DNA from: Mycobacterium sp. IS-1496
Lineage (GTDB): Bacteria > Actinomycetota > Actinomycetes > Mycobacteriales > Mycobacteriaceae
DNA: 64,000 bases
Assembly (NCBI RefSeq): GCF_001499995.1
Contig: NZ_LQIU01000034.1
Location: forward strand, 157,082 to 221,081
Direction: 5' to 3'
Shown: positions 39,972 to 48,245 of the stretch, piece after piece
Numbering within the stretch: position 1 is the stretch's first letter
How the letters are laid out: each line of letters opens with the position of its first letter
Translations under genes and position numbers: made by a program
Notes under the pieces: model-generated
What the model was told of the DNA's origin: nothing
What the model saw: the letters and a program-made list of their open reading frames with translations, nothing else
The model's database searches: none

Positions 39972-41773
39972 GCGGCGGGCCCCGTGATGCCGTGGCGCTG
40001 CAGCCACAACTCCAGCAGCGCGATCTGCCACAACTCGTTGCCGCGCAGCGGGGTGAGCCGGCCGTTCGGATCGGCCAGCAGCCGGTCGACCGCCTCGGGC
40101 CGGAACAGGTCGCGTTCCTTGGCGGCGGGCGCGGACAGCGCGTCGCGGACCAGATCGAGGTAGGGGCCCTCGAGGTGGGTGAGTGCCGGCACCGGGAAGT
40201 ACCCCTTGGGCCGGTCGATGACGTCGGCGGGGATCACCCGGCGCGCCGCCTCCTTGAGCACCCCCTTACCGCCTTGGGCGGTCTTGTACTCCGGGGGACA
40301 GGTGGCGGCCAGTTCGACCAGTTCGTGGTCGAGGAACGGCACGCGGCCTTCCAGACCCCAGGCCATCGTCATGTTGTCGACGCGTTTCACCGGGTCGTCG
40401 ACCAGCATGACCATGCTGTCGAGGCGCAGCGCCCGGTCCACGCCGGTCGCGGCGCCTTCGCGGGCGAAGTGCTCGGTGACGAACCGGCCACTGGGATCGC
40501 CGTCGGCGAAGTACGGCGGGGTGACGAGCTTGTTGAGGGCGTCCGGGTCGCGGTCGAAGAACGCCGCCCGGTAACTGGCCACCGAACCGTCGACCGAGGC
40601 GGCGCCGGGTTCGGCCATCGGCGGGTACCAGTGGTACCCGGCGAACACCTCGTCGGCGCCCTGGCCCGACTGCACCACCTTGACGTACTTGGCCACCTCC
40701 TGGCTGAGCAGGTAGAAGGCCACACAGTCGTGGCTGACCATCGGCTCGCTCATCGCGCCGATCGCGCCGTCGAGGGCGGGCAGCATCCGCGCCGTGTCGA
40801 TGCGGATCTGGTGGTGGTCGGTGCCGAACCGCTGCGCGACGATGTCGGAGTACTTGAACTCGTCGCCGGCCACGCCGTTGACCGACTCGAACCCGATCGA
40901 GAACGTCTGCAGGCCGGTCTGACCCGCCTCGGCGAGCAGGCCGACGATCAAGCTGGAGTCGACGCCACCCGAGAGCAGACAACCCACCGGCACGTCGGCG
41001 ACCAACCGGCGCTCGACCGCACGACGCAGCGCCGTCAGCACCGCGTCCTCCCAGTCCTTCTCGGACCAGTCGGCGCGGTCGCCGTGCCTGGTGAAATCCG
41101 GGGTCCAGTACGTCGTGGTGGTGCGGCTGCCGTCGGGTTCGATGGCGACCAGCGACGCCGGCGGCACCTTCTTGACGCCGCGCAGGATCGTCAGTGGTGG
41201 CGGCACCACCGAGTGGAAGGACAGGTAGTGGTGCAGCGCGACCGGATCGATGCGGGTGTCCACGCCGCCGCCGGCGACCAGGGCCGGCAACGACGAGGCG
41301 AAGCGGATGCGGTGCGCGTCCTCGGAGATGTAGAGCGGTTTGATGCCCAGCCGGTCGCGGCCCAGCAGCACCCGGCCGCTGTCGCGTTCTACGATCGCGA
41401 ACGCGAACATCCCATAGAGACGGTCGACGAACCGGTCACCCCAGTGGTGGTACGCCTTGAGCAGGACCTCGGTGTCGCTGGTCGAGAAGAACCGGTATCC
41501 GTGACCCCGCAACTCGTCGCGCAGCTGCTGATAGTTGTAGATGCAGCCGTTCCAGGCGATGGCCAGGCCGAGGTCGGAGTCGACCATCGGCTGCGCCCCC
41601 GCCTCGGACAGGTCGATGATCTTGAGGCGACGGTGTCCCAGCGCGACGCGGCCCTGTGACCAGGCGCCGGCGCCGTCCGGGCCGCGCGGTGACAGCGTCT
41701 CGGCCATCGCCGAGACGGCGGCTAGGTCTGGGTTTCGGCCGTCGAGGCGTACCTCGCCGGTGGCTCCACACAT
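39968..41773 (-). CDS. asnO: Asparagine-synthetase-like amidotransferase AsnO
   Basis: A 601-residue glutamine-dependent amidotransferase. The N-terminal Ntn glutaminase begins M-C-G-A with catalytic Cys2, then S-P-R-G-P-D-G and W-N-G-C-I-Y-N-Y. The synthetase domain has the PP-loop S-G-G-V-D-S-S for adenylation. General asparagine synthetases share these features, but the coupling to ngg identifies it with the NAGGN-specific branch (TIGR03104), where it amidates the C-terminus of the dipeptide. It is the first gene of the pair; its promoter should lie in the 398-bp gap before glnA4. Confidence 0.88.
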   Translation of the reverse strand: MCGATGEVRLDGRNPDLAAVSAMAETLSPRGPDGAGAWSQGRVALGHRRLKIIDLSEAGAQPMVDSDLGLAIAWNGCIYNYQQLRDELRGHGYRFFSTSDTEVLLKAYHHWGDRFVDRLYGMFAFAIVERDSGRVLLGRDRLGIKPLYISEDAHRIRFASSLPALVAGGGVDTRIDPVALHHYLSFHSVVPPPLTILRGVKKVPPASLVAIEPDGSRTTTTYWTPDFTRHGDRADWSEKDWEDAVLTALRRAVERRLVADVPVGCLLSGGVDSSLIVGLLAEAGQTGLQTFSIGFESVNGVAGDEFKYSDIVAQRFGTDHHQIRIDTARMLPALDGAIGAMSEPMVSHDCVAFYLLSQEVAKYVKVVQSGQGADEVFAGYHWYPPMAEPGAASVDGSVASYRAAFFDRDPDALNKLVTPPYFADGDPSGRFVTEHFAREGAATGVDRALRLDSMVMLVDDPVKRVDNMTMAWGLEGRVPFLDHELVELAATCPPEYKTAQGGKGVLKEAARRVIPADVIDRPKGYFPVPALTHLEGPYLDLVRDALSAPAAKERDLFRPEAVDRLLADPNGRLTPLRGNELWQIALLELWLQRHGITGPAA

Positions 41774-41892
41774 CGCTTAGACCCTACCGTGACCGGGTTC
41801 CGGGCGCGGTGCGGCTCCGCGAATCACTCCCGCCGGATCGTTCGTTCCCACGCGCGCTTGATACCCGCTTGCCTGCGCTATATGCGCTGGAC

Positions 41893-42042
41893 ATGGCCCA
41901 TCTCACACCCGCCACGCCGGTGATCGCCGGTGGCGGTCCGCCTCAAGTCCGTGTGGCCCTGCAGGATCTCGTCCCGATGGCACCGCCGAGCCCCTCGAGC
42001 GCGGTATGGGGCCGGTCAGCGCGACCGCAGAACGGAGCCTAA
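41893..42042 (+). CDS. Possible small leaderless ORF (49 aa)
   Basis: In the gap between asnO and glnA4 an ATG at 41893 lies eight bases after TATATG (41879-41884), with TTGATA 15 bases further up, so a leaderless start is possible. The 49-residue product, M-A-H-L-T-P-A-T-P-V-I-A-G-G-G, has no recognisable family; codon third positions are GC-rich, as in real genes. It would end six bases before the glnA4 operator. It may equally be noise. The rest of the gap shows only the GCGC-TATAT-GCGC palindrome at 41875-41887 and the operator at 42048. Confidence 0.22.
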   Translation: MAHLTPATPVIAGGGPPQVRVALQDLVPMAPPSPSSAVWGRSARPQNGA

Positions 42043-42047
42043 GATGC

Positions 42048-42071
42048 CAAAGGTCTGATGTCCTACCTTTG
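42048..42071. promoter_or_regulatory. Operator upstream of glnA4: CAAAGGT-N10-ACCTTTG
   Basis: Perfect 7-bp inverted arms at 42048-42054 and 42065-42071; a third half-site CAAAGGT lies at 42123-42129, between this and the glnA4 ATG. The position and the three half-sites point to a transcription factor; the GntR/FadR-type gene at 46426 at the end of the same operon is the obvious candidate. The arms are too AT-rich and the loop too long for a terminator. Confidence 0.65.
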
Positions 42072-42171
42072 CGAGTGCCGATCGTGTAAACCTTCGGGGG
42101 GAACGTCCGGCAGATCGCTGGCCAAAGGTCGGCTCCGCGTCACAGGCGGGGCCCATGGGAAAGGTGCGCAC

Positions 42172-43539
42172 ATGGGGACCCAGACCGGCATGTTGGCGCA
42201 GGCCGACCTCGAACGCATGGTGTCCGAGCGGGAGATCGACACGGTCATCGTCGCCTTCACCGACATGCAGGGCAGGCTCACCGGCAAACGCATCTCGGCG
42301 CGGCTGTTCGTCGACGACGTGGCCGCACACGGCGCCGAGTGCTGCAACTACCTGCTGGCCGTCGACGTCGACAACAACACCGTCGACGGATATGCGATCT
42401 CCAGCTGGGAGACCGGCTACGGCGACATGGTCATGACCCCCGATTTCGACACGCTGCGGCTGATCCCCTGGCTGCCGGGCACGGCGATGGTGATGGCGGA
42501 CCTGTCGTGGACCGACGGCCGTCCGGTGAAGCAGGCTCCGCGCAGCATCCTCAACCGTCAGATCGACCGGCTGGCCGAGCGGGACCTGGTGCCGTATGCC
42601 GCCACCGAACTCGAGTTCATGGTGTTCGACGACTCGTTCCGGGCGGCGTGGGCGGCCGGGTACAAGGGCCTCACCCCGGCCACCGACTACAACATCGACT
42701 ACGCGATGCTGGCGTCGACGCGGATGGAGCCGCTGCTGCGCGACATCCGGCTCGGCATGGAGGGTGCGGGCCTGTACTGCGAGGGCGTCAAAGGCGAGTG
42801 CAACCTCGGGCAGCAGGAGATCGGGTTCCGCTACGACCACGCGCGGGTGACGTGTGACAACCACACGATCTACAAGAACGGCGCCAAAGAGATCGCCGAT
42901 CAGCACGGCAAGAGCCTGACGTTCATGGCGAAATTCGATGAGCGCGAAGGCAACAGCTGTCACATCCACATCTCGCTTCGTGGCGCCGACGGCAGTGCCG
43001 TATTCGCCGACGACGACGCCGAGGACGGGATGTCGCCGCTGTTCCGCAGCTTCATCGCCGGCCAACTGGCGACGATGCGCGAGCTGTCGCTGTGCTACGC
43101 ACCGAACATCAACTCCTACAAGCGATTCGCCGAGGGCAGCTTCGCGCCCACGGCGATCGCCTGGGGGTTCGACAACCGGACGTGCGCGCTGCGCGTGGTC
43201 GGCCACGGCGCCGCGATGCGTATGGAGAACCGCGCGCCCGGCGGCGACGTCAACCAGTTCCTCGCGGTGTCGGCGCTCATCGCCGGCGGGCTCCACGGCA
43301 TCGAGAACGAGCTCGAACTTTCGGACCCGGTGACGGGCAACGCCTACACCAGTGGCGCCGAACGCCTGCCCACGACGCTGTCGGAAGCGGCCGATCTGTT
43401 CGAGCGTTCCGAGGTCGCGCGCGCCGCCTTCGGTGACGACGTCGTCGAGCACTATGTCAACTACGCGCGTGTGGAACTCAACGCGTTCAACGCCGCGGTG
43501 ACCGATTGGGAGAGGGTGCGCGGTTTTGAGCGGCTCTGA
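42172..43539 (+). CDS. glnA4: Glutamine-synthetase-like gamma-glutamyl-amine ligase GlnA4
   Basis: A 455-residue member of the glutamine synthetase family. The catalytic block has T-E-L-E-F-M-V-F, H-I-H-I-S-L-R and N-S-Y-K-R-F; R-M-E-N-R-A-P-G-G-D-V-N follows. The normal GS ammonium-site regions are diverged, and the order glnA4-GATase-ALDH is that of PuuA-type pathways, in which the enzyme joins glutamate to a polyamine or ethanolamine. Streptomyces GlnA4 is a gamma-glutamylethanolamide synthetase. ATG 42172 has AAAGG upstream. The next gene begins 14 bases before this stop. The operator at 42048 controls the unit. Confidence 0.9.
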   Translation: MGTQTGMLAQADLERMVSEREIDTVIVAFTDMQGRLTGKRISARLFVDDVAAHGAECCNYLLAVDVDNNTVDGYAISSWETGYGDMVMTPDFDTLRLIPWLPGTAMVMADLSWTDGRPVKQAPRSILNRQIDRLAERDLVPYAATELEFMVFDDSFRAAWAAGYKGLTPATDYNIDYAMLASTRMEPLLRDIRLGMEGAGLYCEGVKGECNLGQQEIGFRYDHARVTCDNHTIYKNGAKEIADQHGKSLTFMAKFDEREGNSCHIHISLRGADGSAVFADDDAEDGMSPLFRSFIAGQLATMRELSLCYAPNINSYKRFAEGSFAPTAIAWGFDNRTCALRVVGHGAAMRMENRAPGGDVNQFLAVSALIAGGLHGIENELELSDPVTGNAYTSGAERLPTTLSEAADLFERSEVARAAFGDDVVEHYVNYARVELNAFNAAVTDWERVRGFERL

Positions 43540-44281
43540 GCGCAGCCCCGTACTCGGGATGACCACCTATCTGCAGCAGGCACAGACCGGCGTCTGGGAT
43601 GTCCACGCGAGCTTCCTGCCCGCGATCTACTTCCAGGGCGTGAACCTCGCCGGAGGCGTCGCGGTGCTGCTGCCCCCGCAGCCGGCCGACTCCGGCGCGG
43701 CGGCCCGGGTGCTCGACGGACTCGACGGGTTGATCCTGACCGGCGGTAAGGACGTCGACCCCGCCCGCTACGGCCACGAGCCGCATCCCACCACCGACGA
43801 ACCCGACCGGGTCCGCGACGCATGGGAGTTCGCGCTGCTCGACGAGGCGCTGCGGCGCGGTGTTCCGGTGCTGGGGATCTGTCGCGGCGCGCAGGTGCTC
43901 AACGTCGCGCTGGGCGGGACGCTGTTCCAGCACCTGCCCGACGTGATCGGTCACACCCACCACCAGAAGGGCAACGCGGTGTTCGGCACCTCGGCGGTGT
44001 GGACCGAACCCGGCACCCGCCTGGCGGAGCTCATCGGGAAGACCTCGGATGCGCAGTGCTACCACCACCAGGCGATCGACCGGGTCGGCGACGGCCTGAT
44101 CGTCAGCGCCCGTGACGACGACGGGGTGATCGAGGCGGTCGAACTGGACCGGAGCCGCCATCCCGACCGGTGGGTGGTGGCGGTGCAGTGGCATCCCGAA
44201 GAGCGCCTCGACGATCTGCGGCTGTTCGCCGCGGTGGTCAAGGCCGCGAGCCAGTATGCGATGGAAAGGGTGAGGACGTGA
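43526..44281 (+). CDS. Class I GATase-like gamma-glutamyl hydrolase (PuuD-like)
   Basis: A 251-residue peptidase C26-type protein. The catalytic Cys is in L-G-I-C-R-G-A-Q-V-L-N-V and the His/Glu pair in V-A-V-Q-W-H-P-E-E. It resembles PuuD, which releases the gamma-glutamyl group from gamma-glutamyl-GABA. The start is TTG 43526, inside the 3' end of glnA4; no better in-frame start exists near. The stop overlaps the ALDH start as GTGA. It matches Rv2859c in position. Confidence 0.9.
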   Translation: MSGSERSPVLGMTTYLQQAQTGVWDVHASFLPAIYFQGVNLAGGVAVLLPPQPADSGAAARVLDGLDGLILTGGKDVDPARYGHEPHPTTDEPDRVRDAWEFALLDEALRRGVPVLGICRGAQVLNVALGGTLFQHLPDVIGHTHHQKGNAVFGTSAVWTEPGTRLAELIGKTSDAQCYHHQAIDRVGDGLIVSARDDDGVIEAVELDRSRHPDRWVVAVQWHPEERLDDLRLFAAVVKAASQYAMERVRT

Positions 44282-45645
44282 CCTCCAGTGAGGTGATCAA
44301 CCCGGCGACCGAGGAGGTGCTGCGGACCGTCGACCTGCTCGACGTCGACGGCGTCGACGATGCGGTGGCGCGGGCGAAGTCGGCGCAGCGGACGTGGGCG
44401 CGGCTCGCGCCGGCCGAACGCGCGGCCGCACTGCGCTCGTTCGCCGCGGTGGTCGACGCGCACGTCGACGAGTTGGCCGCACTCGAGGTGGCCAACTCCG
44501 GACATCCCATCGGCAGCGCCGAATGGGAGGCCGGGCACGTCCGCGACGTCCTGCAGTTCTACTCAGCGAGCCCGGAACGGTTGTCGGGCAAGCAGATCCC
44601 GGTGGCCGGCGGTCTGGACGTCACGTTCAACGAGCCGCTCGGCGTCATCGGCGTGATCACCCCGTGGAACTTCCCGATGACCATCGCCGCGTGGGGTTTC
44701 GCGCCGGCGCTCGCCGCGGGCAACGCCGTGGTGCTCAAACCCGCCGAGTGGACGCCGCTGACGTCGATCCGGCTGGGGGAGCTGGCGGTCGAGGCCGGTC
44801 TGCCCGCCGACCTCTTCCAGGTTCTGCCCGGTCGCGGTTCGGTGGTCGGCGAGCGGTTCGTCACCCATCCCGACGTCCGCAAGATCGTGTTCACCGGTTC
44901 CACCGAGGTGGGCACCCGGGTGATGGCCGGTGCGGCCGCACAGGTCAAGCGGGTCACGCTGGAGTTGGGCGGCAAGAGCGCCAACATCGTCTTCGACGAC
45001 TGCGATCTGGAGAAGGCCGCCGCCACCGCGCCCTACGGGGTCTTCGACAACGCCGGACAGGACTGCTGCGCGCGCAGCCGGATCCTGGTGCAGCGCAACG
45101 TCTACGACCGGTTCATGGAACTGCTCGAACCCGCGGTCAAGGGGGTTCGGGTCGGCGACCCGGCGTCGCGTGACACCGAGATGGGCCCGTTGGTGAGCAA
45201 GAAGCACTGGGAATCGGTCGCGTCCTTCGTGTCCGACGACGCGCCGGTCGCCTTCCGCGGAGCCGCTCCCGAGGGCCGCGGGTACTGGTTCGCGCCGACG
45301 GTGCTCACCCCGCAGCGGACCGACCGCACCGTCACCGAGGAGATCTTCGGGCCGGTGGTGACGGTCCTGCCGTTCGACGACGAGGCCGACGCGATCGCAC
45401 TCGCCAACGACACCCCCTACGGGTTGTCGGGTTCCATCTGGACCGAGAACCTGTCCCGCGCGGTGCGGGTGTCGCGCGCACTGGAAGCGGGGAATCTGTC
45501 GGTCAATTCGCATTCCTCGGTCCGGTACAACACCCCGTTCGGCGGCTTCAAACAATCCGGGCTGGGCCGTGAACTCGGCCCCGACGCCCCGCTGTCGTTC
45601 ACCGAGACCAAGAACGTGTTCTACGCCGTATCGGAGGAGAGCTAG
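44278..45645 (+). CDS. aldC: Aldehyde dehydrogenase (PuuC-like)
   Basis: A 455-residue NAD(P)-dependent aldehyde dehydrogenase. The family motifs are P-W-N-F-P-M, F-T-G-S-T-E-V-G, the general base Glu in L-E-L-G-G-K-S and the nucleophile Cys in A-G-Q-D-C-C-A-R-S. In the pathway it would oxidise a gamma-glutamyl aminoaldehyde to the acid. The start GTG 44278 overlaps the previous stop. The N-terminus is about 20 residues shorter than in most ALDHs, which is normal for this group. It corresponds to Rv2858c. Confidence 0.93.
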   Translation: MTSSEVINPATEEVLRTVDLLDVDGVDDAVARAKSAQRTWARLAPAERAAALRSFAAVVDAHVDELAALEVANSGHPIGSAEWEAGHVRDVLQFYSASPERLSGKQIPVAGGLDVTFNEPLGVIGVITPWNFPMTIAAWGFAPALAAGNAVVLKPAEWTPLTSIRLGELAVEAGLPADLFQVLPGRGSVVGERFVTHPDVRKIVFTGSTEVGTRVMAGAAAQVKRVTLELGGKSANIVFDDCDLEKAAATAPYGVFDNAGQDCCARSRILVQRNVYDRFMELLEPAVKGVRVGDPASRDTEMGPLVSKKHWESVASFVSDDAPVAFRGAAPEGRGYWFAPTVLTPQRTDRTVTEEIFGPVVTVLPFDDEADAIALANDTPYGLSGSIWTENLSRAVRVSRALEAGNLSVNSHSSVRYNTPFGGFKQSGLGRELGPDAPLSFTETKNVFYAVSEES

Positions 45646-46419
45646 ATGGACCTGACCCAGCGGCTGGCCGGCAAGGTCGCCGTCATCACCGGCGGCGCCA
45701 GCGGTATCGGCCTGGCCACCGCCAAGCGCATGCGCGCCGAGGGCGCCACCATCGTCATCGGTGACATCGACCCCGCCACGGGCAAGACCGTCGCCGACGA
45801 CCTCAACGGGACCTTCGTCCAGGTGGACGTGTCCGACCAGGTGGCCGTCGACGCCCTCTTCGACACCGCCGCCGAGACCCACGGTTCGGTGGACATCGCC
45901 TTCAACAACGCGGGCATCAGCCCGCCCGAGGACGACCTGATCGAGAACACCGGCATCGACGCGTGGCAGCGGGTGCAGGACATCAACCTCAAGTCGGTCT
46001 TCTTCTGCTGCAAGGCCGCACTGCGCCACATGGTGCCCGCGCAGAAGGGGTCGATCGTCAACACCGCGTCGTTCGTCGCGGTGATGGGCTCGGCCACGTC
46101 GCAGATCTCCTACACCGCCTCCAAGGGCGGGGTGCTGGCGATGTCGCGGGAACTCGGTGTGCAGTACGCCCGGCAGGGCATCCGGGTCAACGCGCTGTGT
46201 CCCGGCCCGGTGAACACCCCGCTGCTGCAGGAGTTGTTCGCCAAGGATCCCGAGCGCGCGGCGCGGCGGCTCGTGCACGTTCCGGTCGGACGGTTCGCCG
46301 AACCCGAGGAACTGGCCGCCGCGGTGGCGTTCCTCGCCAGCGACGACGCCTCGTTCATCACCGCGTCGAGCTTCCTGGTCGACGGCGGCATCAGCGGCCA
46401 CTACGTCACGCCGCTGTAG
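45646..46419 (+). CDS. Short-chain dehydrogenase (Rv2857c-like)
   Basis: A 257-residue classical SDR with T-G-G-A-S-G-I-G, N-N-A-G, an active-site Ser in N-T-A-S-F-V and Y-T-A-S-K. The C-terminus V-D-G-G-I-S-G-H-Y-V-T-P-L is group specific. It starts directly after the ALDH stop, in the same operon. It could reduce or oxidise an alcohol or amine-derived intermediate in gamma-glutamyl-amine catabolism; the exact reaction is unknown. Confidence 0.92.
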   Translation: MDLTQRLAGKVAVITGGASGIGLATAKRMRAEGATIVIGDIDPATGKTVADDLNGTFVQVDVSDQVAVDALFDTAAETHGSVDIAFNNAGISPPEDDLIENTGIDAWQRVQDINLKSVFFCCKAALRHMVPAQKGSIVNTASFVAVMGSATSQISYTASKGGVLAMSRELGVQYARQGIRVNALCPGPVNTPLLQELFAKDPERAARRLVHVPVGRFAEPEELAAAVAFLASDDASFITASSFLVDGGISGHYVTPL

Positions 46420-46425
46420 GTCCTG

Positions 46426-47148
46426 ATGAGTCCCGGACCGGAACCGCAGCCCGCCAGCGAGACCCTCCTGCGGCCGGTCCGGCTCGGAAACGCGTTCGAG
46501 GACACCGTCGGCCGGTTGCTGGAGACCATCCGCCTCGGTGTTCTCGCACCCGGTGAGTCACTGCCGCCCGAACGCGAACTCGCCGCGCGCCTCGGCGTCA
46601 GCCGGGACACCGTCCGGGAGGCCATCAAATCGCTGGCCGAGGCCGGCTACCTGGTGTCGCGCCGCGGCCGCTACGGCGGCACGTTCCTCGCCGAGGAACT
46701 GCCTCGGCACACCCGGGCCGAACGCGGGCTGACGCGCGAGGAGATCGACGACGCCCTGCGGTTGCGGGAGATCCTCGAGGTCGGCGCCGCCCGGATGGCG
46801 GCGGGACGCACGCTTTCCTCGGCGCAGCGTGAGGACCTGTGGACCCGGCTGGCCGATGTCCGCGCCGCGGCGCCCGAGGACTACCGCAGGCTCGACTCCC
46901 GGCTGCATCTCGCGATCGCCGAGGCCGCGGGTTCGCCGTCGCTGGTCCCGCTGGTGGCCGAGAACCGGATGCGGCTCAACGCGATGCTCGACCAGATCCC
47001 GCTGCTGACCCGCAACATCGCCCACTCCGACGAGCAGCACCATGAGATCGTCATCGCCATCCTCGCCGCAGACGTCGATGCGGCGGAGCGGACGATGCGG
47101 GCGCACGTCGCGGGATCTGCGGCGCTGCTGCACGGCTTCCTCGATTAG
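46426..47148 (+). CDS. FadR-subfamily GntR transcriptional regulator
   Basis: A 240-residue GntR regulator. The winged helix has I-R-L-G-V-L-A-P-G-E-S-L-P-P-E-R-E-L-A, then L-G-V-S-R-D-T-V-R-E-A-I-K-S-L. The C-terminal FCD domain provides the metal/ligand site: D-x-x-L-H with an Asp-Ser-R-L-H-L-A-I-A-E-A-A-G, and two later His (S-D-E-Q-H-H-E-I and M-R-A-H-V). It sits six bases after the SDR, as last gene of the glnA4 unit, and most likely regulates it through the operator at 42048. The ligand could be a gamma-glutamyl amine or its acid. Confidence 0.9.
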   Translation: MSPGPEPQPASETLLRPVRLGNAFEDTVGRLLETIRLGVLAPGESLPPERELAARLGVSRDTVREAIKSLAEAGYLVSRRGRYGGTFLAEELPRHTRAERGLTREEIDDALRLREILEVGAARMAAGRTLSSAQREDLWTRLADVRAAAPEDYRRLDSRLHLAIAEAAGSPSLVPLVAENRMRLNAMLDQIPLLTRNIAHSDEQHHEIVIAILAADVDAAERTMRAHVAGSAALLHGFLD

Positions 47149-47158
47149 ATTGTCGGTA

Positions 47159-47488
47159 GTGGAGCAACCCGGTGATCACAGACAGGTCGAGCGGGCGACC
47201 TCGGCACTGGCCGACGTCGACACCGGTGGCTGGACGCAGCGCTTCGATCTGCTGTCCGATCCGCACCGGCTGGAGATCCTGCTGAGCCTGCACCGGGCGC
47301 CCGGCATCTGCGTCGGCGACCTCGCGGCCGCGCTCGGCCGCTCGGAGAACGCGGTGTCCCAGGCGCTGCGGGTGCTGCGGCAGCAGGGTTGGGTGAGCTC
47401 GACACGCGTGGGCCGGGCGGTCAGCTACCGCCTCGACGACGAGATCGTGCACGACCTGCTGCACTGGATCGGCGCCCGGCACGGCTGA
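47159..47488 (+). CDS. ArsR-family metal-sensing-type repressor
   Basis: A 109-residue winged-helix protein of the ArsR/SmtB type: F-D-L-L-S-D-P-H-R-L-E-I-L-L-S-L-H-R-A-P-G-I-C-V-G-D-L-A-A-A-L-G-R-S-E-N-A-V-S recognition region. The C-terminal helix D-D-E-I-V-H-D-L-L-H-W-I-G-A-R-H-G is rich in His and Asp, as in alpha5-type metal sites of nickel/cobalt sensors. It lies just before a cobalt-type ECF transporter, so metal-responsive control is likely. GTG 47159 is seven bases after TAGATT (47146-47151), suggesting a leaderless message. The palindrome at 47497 starts nine bases after its stop. Confidence 0.85.
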   Translation: MEQPGDHRQVERATSALADVDTGGWTQRFDLLSDPHRLEILLSLHRAPGICVGDLAAALGRSENAVSQALRVLRQQGWVSSTRVGRAVSYRLDDEIVHDLLHWIGARHG

Positions 47489-47496
47489 GCCCGCCT

Positions 47497-47524
47497 GCAC
47501 ATCTGTTCACCTGGACAGATGTGC
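47497..47524. promoter_or_regulatory. Operator of the cobalt ECF operon, 10-bp perfect arms
   Basis: GCACATCTGT (47497-47506) and ACAGATGTGC (47515-47524) are perfect inverted repeats with an 8-base centre. The right arm overlaps the -35 element of the downstream promoter (47512-47517), so a bound protein would block initiation. The adjacent ArsR protein is the likely ligand. No cobalamin riboswitch was seen in this position. Confidence 0.75.
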
Positions 47525-47540
47525 GTGGCGGTCCTACGCT
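47512..47540 (+). promoter_or_regulatory. SigA-type promoter of cbiM: TGGACA-N17-TACGCT
   Basis: -35 TGGACA at 47512-47517 and -10 TACGCT at 47535-47540 with optimal 17-bp spacing. Transcription would start near 47547, the GTG that is the first possible cbiM start. Confidence 0.6.
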
Positions 47541-47567
47541 CGGAGAGTGAACGTCGACCACGTCGCC

Positions 47568-48245
47568 ATGCACATGAGCGACGGTATCGTCAACGCCCCG
47601 ACGTCGCTGCTGTTCGGTGCGATAGCCGTTGCGGCGCTGGGGTTTTGCGTCGTTCGCGCCAGAACCGAACTCGACGAGCGCGCGGTGCCGCTGGCCGGGC
47701 TCGTCGCGGCGTTCGTGTTCGCCGTGCAGATGGTCAACTTCCCGATCCTGCCCGGTGTCAGCGGGCACCTGCTCGGCGGAGCGCTGGCCGCGATCCTCGT
47801 CGGCCCCTTCACCGGCGCCCTGTGTATCGCGCTGGTGCTCACGGTACAGGCGCTGCTGTTCGCCGACGGCGGCGTCACCGCTCTCGGCGCCAACATCGTG
47901 AACATGTCGGTGATCGGCGTCGCCGCCGGATATGGCACCGCGGTGCTGCTGTACGCATTCGCCAGACGCAGGAATCCGGTGCCGGTGGCGGCGGTCGGCG
48001 TCGTCGCGTTCGTCGCTGCGATGGTCGGAACCATCTGCGCGGCAATGGGATTCGTGGTCGAATACGCCATCGGTGGGGCAGCGCCCGCATCGATGGGAGC
48101 GGTGCTCGCCTACATGGGCGGCACACACGCGCTGATCGGGGTGGGGGAGGGCGTCATCACCGCCCTGACCGTGGTGGCCGTCGCACGCGTGCGCCCCGAC
48201 CTGGTGTACCTCCTGCGCGGAACGCGGGCCGAGGTGGCGGTGTGA
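47568..48245 (+). CDS. cbiM: CbiM, substrate-binding membrane subunit of cobalt/nickel ECF transporter
   Basis: A 225-residue membrane protein with about seven helices. The N-terminus M-H-M-S-D-G-I and the V-S-G-H-L-L-G-G block match CbiM/NikM, where the free N-terminal Met-His and the later His bind Co or Ni. That requirement favours ATG 47568. The GTG at 47547 in frame would add seven residues and fits the promoter as a leaderless start, so the true N-terminus is open. It is the first gene of the cbiM-PDGLE-cbiQ-cbiO operon, regulated by the palindrome at 47497. In M. tuberculosis this chromosomal position holds nicT, as I recall. Confidence 0.92.
   Translation: MHMSDGIVNAPTSLLFGAIAVAALGFCVVRARTELDERAVPLAGLVAAFVFAVQMVNFPILPGVSGHLLGGALAAILVGPFTGALCIALVLTVQALLFADGGVTALGANIVNMSVIGVAAGYGTAVLLYAFARRRNPVPVAAVGVVAFVAAMVGTICAAMGFVVEYAIGGAAPASMGAVLAYMGGTHALIGVGEGVITALTVVAVARVRPDLVYLLRGTRAEVAV

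Noticed and set aside
41656..41892. Upstream in-frame extension of the small ORF before glnA4
   Set aside because: It overlaps the 5' end of asnO on the other strand and shows only Arg/Pro-rich shadow composition.
47489..47567. Cobalamin riboswitch before the cobalt transporter
   Set aside because: No B12-box-like conserved segment or room for the structure; the gap is filled by the palindrome and a promoter.
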